A stretch of DNA of 64,000 nucleotides from Magnetococcus marinus MC-1 (GTDB lineage: Bacteria; Pseudomonadota; Magnetococcia; Magnetococcales; Magnetococcaceae): positions 3,811,001 through 3,875,000 of the forward strand of contig NC_008576.1 in assembly GCF_000014865.1 (NCBI RefSeq), written 5' to 3'. Position numbers and translations under genes: made by a program. Positions 24,670-35,727 of this stretch are shown piece by piece (position 1 is the stretch's first letter; every line of letters begins with the position of its first letter). Under the pieces are notes generated by a model. It was not told the origin of the DNA and did not search any database. It saw only the letters and a program-made list of their open reading frames with translations.

Positions 24670-27600
24670 TTATGCAGGCTGGCTCAATTGCCCAGCGATT
24701 TCCGTAAGCAGAGCTTGCACCCGGTCCGTATCAAATTCATCCATCGCCGCCACTACCTGCTGGAATTTATGGGCGTATCGGCTCTGTTGTAACAGCGTTT
24801 GCAGTTGCCCCTGAACATGTTGTGCCACAGCAAAATCTTGTTCCAACATGGCAGACATCTCCTCAATCCGCGACAATACCCGCGCAGGTTCCAAAGGCTG
24901 GGCTTCTGAATAGGCCTCTTCAAGCGTGGTATCCAGCTTAGACAACCCTTTTAAAATGGGATCTAAAACCCGCGTGAGCCCATGCAAGGCCGCATCAAGA
25001 GATTCAGAACCCTTTAAAGCTAACTCTACAGCGCGTGCACTCTTGGCCACCTGAGGCATCCCTAAATTTCCAGCAACCCCTTTAAATGAATGGATCAACT
25101 CTCCCGCTTGAGCTGGGTTCTCCGTCGCCAGATTAGAAATTTTCTGCGTTATAGCACTGTTCTCCTGGGCAAACCGAACCAGCAGTTTGCGCAACAACTC
25201 CGCATTGCCCCCCACCCTGGCCAAACCTGCTTGTACATCAACACCGGTCAGCTCTGGCAAGACCATCTCCTCTAGCGGCCTAGGGGCTTGCGGAGAGAGA
25301 TTGAGCGGTTGCTGGTTGGCCTGTCGCGGTTTGATCCATTGTACCAGTGCTGCAAAAAGTTGCTCGGGTTCTATGGGCTTGGGTATATGGTCCTGCATGC
25401 CCAACTGCAAAGCCTTTTCACGGTCACTTACCATGGCGTGGGCCGTCATCGCCACCACCGGCAGCGTCTTAAAACGGGGGTCCTGGCGCAACTGACGCGT
25501 GGTTGCATAGCCATCCATATCGGACATTTGAATGTCCATTAAAACCAGATCAAAAGGGGCCTCGCTGTTGAGCAGGTCCAGTGCCGACTGCCCACTGGCA
25601 GCAGGTGTGACCGCTACCCCGGCATAGCCTAACAACTCTATGGCGATTTCCTGGTTTATTGCATTATCCTCCACCAACAGGACACGCGCCCCCGCGATGG
25701 CGCTTAGACCATCCCTAAGCTCCGGATGGATAAGGGGACGACGCGAGCGCTGCTTGCGCGGCAAGCACTCACCACGCACCTCAAGCAGTGTCTCCAACAG
25801 CACCGAGGGCGAAATGGGCTTACACATGAAGTGGGTTATGCCAAGCGCCTCGGCCTCCTGACGCACCTTTTCTCGGCCATGGTCCGACAGCATAAGCACC
25901 TCGGGTATACGCGCCAGATTGATTTGGCCGCGTAGCCGCCGCACCGTCTCTACCCCGCTCAACCCGGTCATTTGATCATCCAGCAAGATCAACTCTGGGC
26001 GGGGCTCATGGTGTAAAACATCCAACGCCGCCTCGCCCGAAGCGACGCTGCACACCTCCATATGAAACGCGTTTAGTTGCTCTTCAAGAATCTCCCGTGC
26101 TGTTGCATTATCGTCCACCACCAGCACGCGCACACCATTGAGGCTGGTGGCAGAGGGCACCTCATCAGGCTTGATCTCAACGGCTTGCAAGGGAATGGTG
26201 AATTCAAACGTGGTGCCCTGACCAACAACACTCTGCAAGCTGAGTGTGCCACCCATCAGTTCAACCAATTTCTTACTGATCGCCAACCCTAAACCGGTCC
26301 CCCCATATCGGCGAGAAATGGAGCTGTCCGCCTGGCTGAAGCTTTGGAACAAGCGCTTTTGTTGCTCAGCAGAGATACCAATACCCGTATCCTGCACGGA
26401 AAAATGGAGAAGATAATGCTGCTCACGCTGCTGCTTGGCATCCACCCGAATGACCACCTCGCCATGCTCTGTAAATTTAATAGCATTGTTGGTCAAATTG
26501 ATCAGCACGGCACCCAACCGCATGGGGTCGCCCATCATCTGTGTGGGTGTGCTGGGCGTCACGTGATAGAGCAGGTCCAGATCCTTATCCTCTTTGCGGG
26601 CAATGGCGATGTTGGCAACATTGCTGATCACATCATCTAATTGGAAGGCGACGTGATCCAGCACAAGATGCCCCGCCTCGATTTTGGAATAATCCAAGAT
26701 ATCGTTGATTACCCCGAGCAAAGTACGCCCTGCCGATTCAATTTTTTCCAGATAATTCGACTGTTTTGACGTCAGCGGCGTCTGTAATATAAGATAGCTC
26801 AGGTTGATAATGGCATTCAGCGGCGTGCGAATTTCATGGCTCATATTCGCCAGAAAATCACTCTTTGCCAAGTTGGCCTGCTCTGCACACTGTAGGGCCT
26901 TCTCTCTCTCCTCCAATGCGGTGCGCAGTTTTAATTTTCCCTCATCTAACTCCTGCTCCCTAAGCTTCTGCTCGGTCACATCCAGCACGGTACCGATCAT
27001 CTTTACCGCGACCCCGCTCTCCCAGATCACCTCGGCCCGCGCAAAGACATGCGTTAAACGGCCATCGGCATGGCGCACAGGATGCTCGGTCTGAAAGTGC
27101 ACCGCGTTTCCGGTAAGCACTTGCTCTAACTGCTCGATAACCTGTTGTTTGTAGGGATCAGGGATATGATTGTGGATCATCTCCACGGTGGGCTGCGCGA
27201 TAGCCGGATCGATCGCCAAAATGTGGTATGCTTCTGTCGATAACACAAACCTATCTGGCTTAATCTCCCAGAACCAGTGGCCAAGATGAGCAACCGTTTG
27301 CACCATTTCCAACTGTATATTTTGGTGTATTAAGGCTTGGTTAGCGCTCTCTAGGGCCTCTTGTCCCAAAAGGATATTATGGTAAAGGGTTTGAAAGGGT
27401 GTTTTTAACGAGGTCTCCACGACCGCTTTATAGAGCAGATAGAAGGCAATGATTTTAAAAACATGCCCCAGTAGATTAGAGACACCATAGGCATGTAAAT
27501 AGCTGGTAAAACACAATTCCGCACAGATCGTAATGAGCATGGCCCAATGCAGATAGCCCAACACACTTTTATTAAATCGGTCTCGATGGTGGTGTAACAA

Positions 27601-28200
27601 CAGCATGCCAACCACCAACAAGAGACTAACCCCATATTCACTGTAAATTTTGAAGGGGGTTAATCCCTGCCCCTCCACCAGGCAGTCAGGGAACAGGTTC
27701 CATTCAAAGATCGACAACAACAGCAGCGTCGTTATGATCCCATAGAGCGCCATTAACAGCTCTGGCACCACTTTACGACGAATAAACAGAAAAGCGCCTA
27801 AAAAGGAGAAGCTTTCAAGAAAACGCGTGGCTATCCATATTTGGGTTGCCAAATTGGCATCCTTGCGCTCAAAAATCATCATGCCCTTATAACCCAAGGC
27901 GTGAATCAGATCCAGGATGCCCACAAATAAAAATGAAATTCCGATAAAGAGGAGAAAGTGATTATCAAAAAAACGCCGACTGTTCCAAGTAATCACAAAA
28001 AAGGTTATGGCAATGATAACGCTGAACAACTCCGCCAGAATATGGAAAAGAGGATAATTTTCGAACGCCGTTGCGAACAGCAGCACCAGCACCAAAAGTT
28101 TAAAGGCTATGCCCGCCATCCTTTTTTTTGGTGAGCTGATATCATGATAGGCTGTCAGTTCTTTGATCATCTGCTTTCTATCCCTACTCTGCGGAGCCAT
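24670..28200 (-). CDS. MASE3 hybrid sensor histidine kinase (PAS-HisKA-HATPase-REC-REC-Hpt)
   Basis: 1176 residues. Domain order: MASE3-type membrane sensor with about eight helices (30-265, with DLIHALGYKGM), PAS (295-415), HisKA with H455 in MSHEIRTPLNAI, HATPase with N box NLTNNAIKFT, G1 QDTGIGIS and G2 GGTGLGLAISKKL (to about 670), REC1 with D741, REC2 with D889, and a C-terminal Hpt with H1037 (ELIHSFKG). All phosphotransfer residues are intact, so a complete His-Asp-Asp-His relay can operate inside one inner-membrane protein. The Hpt would pass phosphate to a separate response regulator; the two REC-output proteins encoded just upstream are natural candidates. An internal ATG at codon 11 is an alternative start. 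Confidence 0.9.
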   Translation of the reverse strand: MAPQSRDRKQMIKELTAYHDISSPKKRMAGIAFKLLVLVLLFATAFENYPLFHILAELFSVIIAITFFVITWNSRRFFDNHFLLFIGISFLFVGILDLIHALGYKGMMIFERKDANLATQIWIATRFLESFSFLGAFLFIRRKVVPELLMALYGIITTLLLLSIFEWNLFPDCLVEGQGLTPFKIYSEYGVSLLLVVGMLLLHHHRDRFNKSVLGYLHWAMLITICAELCFTSYLHAYGVSNLLGHVFKIIAFYLLYKAVVETSLKTPFQTLYHNILLGQEALESANQALIHQNIQLEMVQTVAHLGHWFWEIKPDRFVLSTEAYHILAIDPAIAQPTVEMIHNHIPDPYKQQVIEQLEQVLTGNAVHFQTEHPVRHADGRLTHVFARAEVIWESGVAVKMIGTVLDVTEQKLREQELDEGKLKLRTALEEREKALQCAEQANLAKSDFLANMSHEIRTPLNAIINLSYLILQTPLTSKQSNYLEKIESAGRTLLGVINDILDYSKIEAGHLVLDHVAFQLDDVISNVANIAIARKEDKDLDLLYHVTPSTPTQMMGDPMRLGAVLINLTNNAIKFTEHGEVVIRVDAKQQREQHYLLHFSVQDTGIGISAEQQKRLFQSFSQADSSISRRYGGTGLGLAISKKLVELMGGTLSLQSVVGQGTTFEFTIPLQAVEIKPDEVPSATSLNGVRVLVVDDNATAREILEEQLNAFHMEVCSVASGEAALDVLHHEPRPELILLDDQMTGLSGVETVRRLRGQINLARIPEVLMLSDHGREKVRQEAEALGITHFMCKPISPSVLLETLLEVRGECLPRKQRSRRPLIHPELRDGLSAIAGARVLLVEDNAINQEIAIELLGYAGVAVTPAASGQSALDLLNSEAPFDLVLMDIQMSDMDGYATTRQLRQDPRFKTLPVVAMTAHAMVSDREKALQLGMQDHIPKPIEPEQLFAALVQWIKPRQANQQPLNLSPQAPRPLEEMVLPELTGVDVQAGLARVGGNAELLRKLLVRFAQENSAITQKISNLATENPAQAGELIHSFKGVAGNLGMPQVAKSARAVELALKGSESLDAALHGLTRVLDPILKGLSKLDTTLEEAYSEAQPLEPARVLSRIEEMSAMLEQDFAVAQHVQGQLQTLLQQSRYAHKFQQVVAAMDEFDTDRVQALLTEIAGQLSQPA

Positions 28201-28292
28201 ACCGCTCTTTGTTCAATCGCCTAACGACATCTGTTCGACACCGTTGCAGCCTCACCCAAGCCCTAGATTAAAAGCAGACGCTGTTGGCCACA

Positions 28293-29423
28293 TCAATTCC
28301 CTGGTGTGCGTAGTTCGAGCAAGGTAATGTCGTCATCCGATGCGCCTTTTTCTCGATAGCGGTTTAAAACCGGGAGTAATGCCTCCAACGTTTCCCCCTC
28401 TCGAACGATCTCCCCCAGTGTTTTGCGTAGGCGTTCTGAATCAAACACTTCGCCATGGGGCGATTGGGTTTCCACAATCCCATCCGAAAAAACATAGAGC
28501 CGATCACTGGGAAGCAGGGGGGTGGCTTGGCTGCCTACGTTTACCACATGGGGCTGTACCCCCAGGAAAGTCGCCGTCGAGTGGCTTGGGAAGAGCCACT
28601 GGCCCCTGCGCAACAGGCACGCTTCAGGCATGGCGTAATTCCATAGACGCACACGCTCCTGTGCCGGTGAAACTTCAAGAAAATAGGCCGCCATAAAAAC
28701 GTTGGGGGGGACCCTTTCATATAATTTTCGGTTAATTTCATCTAAAATTTCTTGTGGCGGCAGCCCCTTACGGGTCATGGCGAAAAAAATATCCATCACC
28801 ATAGGGCCGAGGATCGCCGCAGGAATACCATGCCCGGTACAGTCGCCCAGCAGGACGTGCAGATACCCATCTGGCCGCTGTTCCAACAGCACAATATCAC
28901 CCGAAGTACGTTCAACGGGGGTAAACAGTGTGCGCAGATAGGGTGCCCGCAACAGCGGGTGTTGGCGCATGGTCAGCAGAATCTCTTCAATGATCTCCCG
29001 CTCCCAACTCAATTTTTCCAAACTGGCTGCCAAGTCTCGATAGGCCCGACACAGGGAGAGATGGGTTTTTACTCTGGCCTTGACGGCAATGGGGTTGATG
29101 GGTTTGGAAATAAAATCGACCCCGCCCATAGACAATGCGCGGGCTTCGCTTATGGGATCATTCAGCGCGGTAATAAAAATGATGGGGATATTAGATGTAT
29201 CAGAGCGCTCTTTCAATCGACGGCAAGTTTCAAAACCATCCATGTCCGGCATCATCACATCCAGCAGAATCAGATCTGGCAGAGCACCATTTTCCATGCT
29301 TTCCAGCGCCTTTTTCCCGCTCTTAAAGGGCACCACGGAATACCCTTCCCCTAGGACTTCCAAGAGAATGTGCAGATTTTCTGGCGCATCATCTATAATG
29401 ACGATCTTCGATTTCGTTTCCAT
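28293..29423 (-). CDS. response regulator with PP2C (SpoIIE-type) phosphatase output
   Basis: 376 residues from METKSK; starts 9 or 42 bases upstream are possible (an AAGGAG abuts the furthest one without spacing). REC domain with acidic pocket IDDAPEN and phosphoacceptor D55 (LILLDVMMPDMDG). A short helical linker (SLEKLSWEREIIEE) leads to a SpoIIE/PP2C phosphatase domain: RTSGDIVLL, LGDCTGHGIPAAI, YVFSDGIVET and SDDDITLLEL supply the metal-binding aspartates. This is the RsbU-like architecture in which phosphorylation of REC controls dephosphorylation of a STAS protein. Its gene stands between the hybrid kinase and the HD-GYP regulator, all leftward, probably one operon. Confidence 0.88.
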   Translation of the reverse strand: METKSKIVIIDDAPENLHILLEVLGEGYSVVPFKSGKKALESMENGALPDLILLDVMMPDMDGFETCRRLKERSDTSNIPIIFITALNDPISEARALSMGGVDFISKPINPIAVKARVKTHLSLCRAYRDLAASLEKLSWEREIIEEILLTMRQHPLLRAPYLRTLFTPVERTSGDIVLLEQRPDGYLHVLLGDCTGHGIPAAILGPMVMDIFFAMTRKGLPPQEILDEINRKLYERVPPNVFMAAYFLEVSPAQERVRLWNYAMPEACLLRRGQWLFPSHSTATFLGVQPHVVNVGSQATPLLPSDRLYVFSDGIVETQSPHGEVFDSERLRKTLGEIVREGETLEALLPVLNRYREKGASDDDITLLELRTPGN

Positions 29424-29473
29424 AGATCCCATGACCGGCTGGTTGTGTAAGCTGCGACAGGTCATCTCCTTAG

Positions 29474-30535
29474 CTATTCCGCGCTGTCCGCATACTGTTG
29501 GGCCAATTCCTGAAAAGGGTGTTGCAGACGCAAAAAGGCGTCAACCACATTTGGGTCAAAATGCTGCCCGCGCCCTTGTAGAATAATCTCGGTGGCTTGT
29601 TCATGGGTAAAGGGGGGTTTGTAAACACGACGACAGATCAGGGCGTCATAGACATCCGCCAGGGCCATCAACCGGCCAGACACGGGGATCTCTCGCCCTG
29701 CCAAACCTCTTGGATAACCACTACCGTCCCATTTTTCATGGTGGGTATAAGAAATTTCCGCCGCCACGCGCAAAAACGAATTATCCCCCAGTTCCCGCAT
29801 CGCCCCGTCCAAGGCCTTCCAACCATAGTCGGCATGGCGTTTCATCTCTTCAAACTCTTCGCGAGTGAGGGTGTCGGGTTTGAGCAAAATATGGTCGGGC
29901 ACACCGACCTTACCCACATCGTGCAGCGGGGATGATTTATACAAGAGATTGATCATGCCAGGCTCCTGTAACTCCATAAAATCAGGATGATCAATCAATT
30001 GTTCTGCCAGCAGACGCACATAGTGCTGGGTACGTTTGATATGCCCCCCTGTCTCTGGATCCCGCGTCTCGGCCAGCGATGCCAAAGCGTTGATGGTCAC
30101 ATCCTGGGTGCGTAACAGCTCACGGGTGCGATTGACCACCAACTCCTCCAGCCGGTCCCGGTGGCTTTTGAGTTCCAAATGGCTGCGCACCCGCGCCTTG
30201 ACCAGCGCCGGATTGAACGGTTTGCTGATAAAATCCACCCCGCCCACCGTCAGACCACGGACCTCATTCTCTTCATCGTTCAGGGCGGTGATAAACAACA
30301 CGGGAATATCCCAAGTGGCAGGGTCCGCTTTGAGTTTAAGGCAGACCTCAAACCCATCTAAACCGGGCATCATGACATCCAACAGGATAAGGTCTGGACG
30401 GTGCTTGGCGTTGGCGAGCGCGATGGCCTTATGGCCATCCCTTGCGGCGGCAATGGAGTACTCGTCACTCAACGACTCCACCAGAATCCGCAGGTTGGCC
30501 GGAGCATCATCCACCACCAAAATTTTTTGTTTCAT
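29474..30535 (-). CDS. response regulator with HD-GYP c-di-GMP phosphodiesterase output
   Basis: 353 residues from MKQKIL, preceded by GGGGG at good spacing; an ATG two codons earlier is possible. REC with D53 (LILLDVMMPGLDG), then an HD-GYP domain: TGGHIKRTQHYV, LHDVGKVGVPD (H205-D206), HHEKWDGSGYPRGLAG (HHE 265-267, GYP 273-275). All metal-binding and signature residues are intact, so it should hydrolyse c-di-GMP. First gene of the leftward signalling operon, followed by the REC-PP2C gene and the hybrid kinase. Its phosphorylation by the upstream-encoded kinase is inferred from gene order. Confidence 0.92.
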   Translation of the reverse strand: MKQKILVVDDAPANLRILVESLSDEYSIAAARDGHKAIALANAKHRPDLILLDVMMPGLDGFEVCLKLKADPATWDIPVLFITALNDEENEVRGLTVGGVDFISKPFNPALVKARVRSHLELKSHRDRLEELVVNRTRELLRTQDVTINALASLAETRDPETGGHIKRTQHYVRLLAEQLIDHPDFMELQEPGMINLLYKSSPLHDVGKVGVPDHILLKPDTLTREEFEEMKRHADYGWKALDGAMRELGDNSFLRVAAEISYTHHEKWDGSGYPRGLAGREIPVSGRLMALADVYDALICRRVYKPPFTHEQATEIILQGRGQHFDPNVVDAFLRLQHPFQELAQQYADSAE

Positions 30536-31311
30536 GGTCATCCCCCGCCTTAACCTGAAACGCCATGATATTATTTGATTCAACTTTCAGTTGTTAACTT
30601 AATATCTAAGGCTATTTTCAAATTTGCGCAGCACCCACTGGGGCTACGCCGAGCCCCCACACTCCGCTACTATTTTGGCTGTTTATATTACATTACACGC
30701 ATATTTAATAAATGACTAGCCATCATTCCTAAAAAAATCACAAACAATGATTAATTTAACCCATTATACTATTTGAAATTTTATTTTTCTATGTAACTTT
30801 TCAACTCATTGTAACGCAATCTATCATAATTCAACCCACATATACAAGAACCCTTACCCCCATACGCGTAGAGCGCTACACGCGGCATCGCTGAAATTTG
30901 CAATTATATTGGTTTTTGTATTATCAGGCTTTAGTGTTGGATAGGATGTTTTTATTTTTCTCTGCGGCATAAATCCTGTTCAATAGTAACGCTTGTCCTG
31001 CATAAGGCCGAGCGGGGCTCCACCTTGCCAAACGCCTTATCCTGTTTGCTCAAGATATTTTCGGCATGAGCCGCCATTCTTAGCGGGCATAGTGCTTCGT
31101 TCAGCAAATGGGCATGCTCATGCGTTTAGGCCGCACCGTACCGCACCCAATAAACAGAGTCCCCTTTTTATCCCCCATCTCCATACGGGTTTGCCGACTG
31201 GGGCCTTTCTCCCCAGAGCTCTTAGCCTCGGTCCACACCTCGGTGCATGGCGGCACAACCCCCAACACCCCCACGAGCTCGGGCTACGCCTTGCTGCTCT
31301 GGTTTAAACCC
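30536..31311. other. long intergenic region
   Basis: About 776 bp without a gene. 30600-30960 is AT-rich and should contain the promoter of the HD-GYP operon. A near-perfect palindrome around CGCGTAGAGCGCTACACGCG lies near 30865-30885. The right third is GC-richer with no supported frame. Confidence 0.35.
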
Positions 31312-31347
31312 AAAAGGGGGAGCCTCCGTGGAGGCTCCCCCTTTTTT
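31312..31347. terminator. bidirectional terminator after the DUF3050 gene
   Basis: 11-bp stem GGGGGAGCCTC / GAGGCTCCCCC with CGTG loop, AAAA on one side and TTTTTT on the other. Confidence 0.85.
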
Positions 31348-31376
31348 AGGGTTGTATCACGCTTTAGACCGTCCGC

Positions 31377-32279
<903 letters not shown>

Positions 32280-32377
32280 TAAGCCTCTGCTGATATTGGT
32301 GCTCCATGATGGCTCATCGGTTCCAATTTTGGCAAGCAAAACTTGACAAAGATCAACTCAATGCGCCCCCCTACGCC

Positions 32378-33805
32378 CTACAGCAGCAGCAGCGTGGCCA
32401 ACCCCAAAAAGCCCATAAAGCCCACCACATCGGTTACGGTGGTCAACAGCACCGAACCCGAGATGGCAGGATCTTGCCCATACCGGGTAAGCAGCAGGGG
32501 CAACCCCCAGCCTGATAGCGCAGCGATGCCCATATTGAGCACCAAGGCCACCCCAATAACCGCCCCCAAGGCGTAATCATGAAACCACACCATGGTGACA
32601 CCCGCCACCACCACCGCCCACAACACCCCGTTTAAGGTGCCAACCGCCAGCTCTTTCATGGCCAATTGACGGGCATTACTGCTGCTGATGGTACCCAACG
32701 AGAGGCCACGAATGACCAAGGCCAGGGTCTGTGAGCCAGTAATTCCGCCCATGCTGGAGACAATGGGCATGAGCACCGCCAGCGCCACAATTTTTTCCAG
32801 CGCCCCCTGAAACAGCCCAATCACCCACGAGGCTAAAAAAGCGGTCAATAGATTGATGCCCAACCACACCGCCCGCCGCCGAGCCGAGGGCAAAACAGGG
32901 CCAAAGGTGTCATCCAACTCATGCAGGTTGGCCATGTGCATCATCTGCTCATCGGCCATCTGGCGAATCACATCCACCACATCATCAATGCTGATGCGCC
33001 CTACCAGCATGCCCAGTTCATCCACCACCGCCACCGAGAGCAGATCTCGCTGTTCAAACAGGCGGGCCACCTCCTCTTCCGAACTATCCCCTTGCACGGC
33101 CACCGCATTGCGGTCCATCACACTCTCCACCAGGGTCTCCGGTGGATGGGTCAAAATGGCCGCAAAGCTCACTTTGCCCAGATAAAAGCCCTCCCGGTCC
33201 ACAATCATCAAGCCATCGCTATTGGTAGGCACATGCTTGAGAAACCGCAAATAACGCTGAATGGTCGCCAAGGTGATGCCGGTGCGTACCGACACCTCAT
33301 CCACATGCATCAAGCGTCCAGCCGAGCCCTCTTCCCACTCCAAGGTGGCTTCCAGGCGTTGCCGGGCCTTGGGGTCCAACGATTCACGGATCTCATCGGC
33401 CAACTCTTCGGGCAGACCGTCCAACAGCTCCACCGCATAGGGTTCTGGCAAAGCGTTGATGGAGGCGGTCAGGGTCTCCAGATCCAAGGTCTCGGTAATG
33501 GTGCTCCGCGTGCCCACCTGCATCTCGGAGAGCACATCGGGCATCACCTCGGGATCAATCTCCTCCGCCACCGCCTGCCGCTCAGCCAGGGGCAGACTCT
33601 CCAGCAGATCGGCGATCTCGGCAGGAGTGTATAAACGCAGATCGGTATGCAACGCCTCCGTTTGCTCATTAGCCAATTGCTCAAGGGTATGAAAAATCAA
33701 GGCATCGGTATTGCTCTGCCCCTCACCCGGGGTCACAATTACCGCTTCAGGAACCTCAACTTCATCCTCTTCTTGTTCGGGACTAAGCCCCTCTACCTGC
33801 TCCAT
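32378..33805 (-). CDS. mgtE: MgtE-type magnesium transporter
   Basis: 475 residues, the usual length. Cytoplasmic N-domain of helical repeats (to about 150; ADLLESLPLAERQAV, LPEPYAVELLDGLPEELADEIRE), a CBS pair (about 160-280; VESVMDRNAVAVQGDSSEEEV, LSVAVVDELGMLVGRISIDDVVDV), a connecting helix and five membrane helices (about 310-475) with the pore-lining PIVSSMGGITGSQTLALVIRGL segment. MgtE is a gated Mg2+ channel closed by Mg2+ binding to the cytoplasmic domains. Followed downstream only by the divergently regulated DUF3050 gene; upstream is a hybrid kinase gene 90 bp away, same strand. Confidence 0.93.
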   Translation of the reverse strand: MEQVEGLSPEQEEDEVEVPEAVIVTPGEGQSNTDALIFHTLEQLANEQTEALHTDLRLYTPAEIADLLESLPLAERQAVAEEIDPEVMPDVLSEMQVGTRSTITETLDLETLTASINALPEPYAVELLDGLPEELADEIRESLDPKARQRLEATLEWEEGSAGRLMHVDEVSVRTGITLATIQRYLRFLKHVPTNSDGLMIVDREGFYLGKVSFAAILTHPPETLVESVMDRNAVAVQGDSSEEEVARLFEQRDLLSVAVVDELGMLVGRISIDDVVDVIRQMADEQMMHMANLHELDDTFGPVLPSARRRAVWLGINLLTAFLASWVIGLFQGALEKIVALAVLMPIVSSMGGITGSQTLALVIRGLSLGTISSSNARQLAMKELAVGTLNGVLWAVVVAGVTMVWFHDYALGAVIGVALVLNMGIAALSGWGLPLLLTRYGQDPAISGSVLLTTVTDVVGFMGFLGLATLLLL

Positions 33806-33896
33806 GAAGACACCTTTTTTACTTTACTCGCTGACGGGGCTGTCAGGCACGACCAAAACCGCCGCACACCCCCCACATTCACTGCGCCTACACCCC

Positions 33897-35549
33897 TTAC
33901 CCCCCCTGTACGGGTGGCGTCACGGCCTGTCGAATGGCCTCGATCAAATCCCGTTTACCCAACGGTTTCACCACATGACCATTGCAACCGGCATTAATAC
34001 TCTGCTGCCGATACTCCGACAAGGCATGCGCCGTAAGGGCCAAAATGGGGGTTGCCACACGTTGTTGGGCACGTTCCCAGGCACGGATCGCCTGGGTTGC
34101 CGCATAACCATCCATGATGGGCATCTCCACATCCATAAGCACCAGATCATAGTGGCCAGTGGTAAACTTAATGAGGGCCTCGGCACCATCCTTGGCTTCA
34201 TCAATCGCCCAGGGGCAATGTTTTAAAAAGGCTCGAAACAGTACCCGATTCTCCAGGGTATCTTCCGCCAGCAGGATGTTTAACGTAGGCAGGGTGATAA
34301 CCTCTACCTCCTGAGTCGCCTGCTGAGCCGCCAGCAGATCCCCGGCAGCGACCTCCTTTAATGGCAGCCTGACATAAAAACGGCTACCCTCCCCCAAACG
34401 GCTCTGTACCGAAATGGTCCCCCCCATTAATGCCACAATCTGTTTGGTAATGGAGAGCCCCAAACCTGTGCCGCCAAAGCGTCGGCTGATGGTGATATCA
34501 CTCTGGGAAAACGGCTCAAAGATAATCTGCTGTTTATCCTCTGCAATACCCAAACCGGTATCCCGCACCATCACGCACAGCTGCTGTTCAGCCACGCTTA
34601 TTTCGAGAGCCACCTCGCCGCTCTGGGTAAATTTAATCGCATTCCCCACCAGATTAACCAATACCTGCCCCAAACGGGTCGGGTCGCTCATCATCCACTG
34701 GGGCACTTGGGGCTCCAGCGTCCACTGCAAAGCCAGCCCTTTATCCTTGGCTTTGAAAGAGAGCATCTCCATGGTTTCATGCACCAAGGGGCGCACTTCA
34801 ACAACGAGGGACTCCAATTCAATCCGCCCAGCCTCTAGGCGTGAAAAATCCAAAATATCGTTAATCAACGCCAGTAAACGTGAACCCGCCCGGTAGATAA
34901 TATGCACATAGTGCTTTTGATCTTGGTTCAGCTCTTCCCGCTCCAGCAGCTCCGCCAACCCATTAATGGCATGCAAAGGGGTGCGAATTTCATGGCTCAT
35001 GGCGGCCAAAAACATACTTTTGGTGCGGTTGCTGGACTCGGCCAAGGCCACCATGGCGCGGCTCTGCTCCATGATGGTGCGCTCCCTGCTTTCCATATAA
35101 CACTCAAAGGTGATCATGCCCAAGCGGTCGACCCAGCGGTTTAACCGGATCAACGCCCACGTAAACAACTCAGGATGATCGGCAAAGCGGCGTTGCAGCA
35201 AGGGCAGCAGGGCATCTTTAAGCAGAAACACAAATTGACAGGTCTCCATCGGGCTAAACCCCTGCTCAGCCCGCAGCCCACTCATCTCTCGCAACACAAT
35301 CACCACATCACCGTAGGCGGGGCAACGGGTATCCTCTAACGGCAAACCCTCAAACAGCGCTACCAAGTGCGCCCAAAGCTGTGCCGCTTGCCGACGCAAC
35401 TCAGCCTCCCCCGCTTTTTCAAGCTGGCGCATGCCTGCATGGGTAACAATGTGTCTTATCCAGCTCTGCAAAATCTCATCCTGGTGCTCTGCAAGCATCG
35501 CCCCCAGCAAAGCATCCTGAGACACCCCATCTTCCCCCTGGTGAATCAT
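33897..35549 (-). CDS. hybrid histidine kinase with RsbRD-like N-domain
   Basis: 550 residues; ATG chosen because GAGAGG lies upstream. The N-terminal 150 residues are helical and soluble (MLAEHQDEILQSWIRHI, QLWAHLVALFEG), resembling the RsbRD / globin-like sensor N-domain of stressosome-type proteins. Then HisKA with H186 (AMSHEIRTPLHAI), HATPase with NLVGNAIKFT, RDTGLGIA and FGGTGLGLSITK, and a C-terminal REC with D473 (LVLMDVEMPIMDG). No membrane segment, so it senses a cytoplasmic signal. It lies 90 bp upstream of mgtE and diverges from the MscS-like gene. No separate response regulator adjoins it. Confidence 0.88.
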   Translation of the reverse strand: MIHQGEDGVSQDALLGAMLAEHQDEILQSWIRHIVTHAGMRQLEKAGEAELRRQAAQLWAHLVALFEGLPLEDTRCPAYGDVVIVLREMSGLRAEQGFSPMETCQFVFLLKDALLPLLQRRFADHPELFTWALIRLNRWVDRLGMITFECYMESRERTIMEQSRAMVALAESSNRTKSMFLAAMSHEIRTPLHAINGLAELLEREELNQDQKHYVHIIYRAGSRLLALINDILDFSRLEAGRIELESLVVEVRPLVHETMEMLSFKAKDKGLALQWTLEPQVPQWMMSDPTRLGQVLVNLVGNAIKFTQSGEVALEISVAEQQLCVMVRDTGLGIAEDKQQIIFEPFSQSDITISRRFGGTGLGLSITKQIVALMGGTISVQSRLGEGSRFYVRLPLKEVAAGDLLAAQQATQEVEVITLPTLNILLAEDTLENRVLFRAFLKHCPWAIDEAKDGAEALIKFTTGHYDLVLMDVEMPIMDGYAATQAIRAWERAQQRVATPILALTAHALSEYRQQSINAGCNGHVVKPLGKRDLIEAIRQAVTPPVQGG

Positions 35550-35727
35550 CACACACCTCTCTTCAACACAAACCTTGAACGGGTGACAGGCAAGGCCCAC
35601 CATTGTATGCTTACCAGACTGATTAGCAAACCCATCGTGCCACCCAACCACCCCAAATGTGGTTTTTATCCTGGGCAAATACATCGGCACCCATTGTTAA
35701 CCCATCCTCGTTGCACAGGTTATCACC

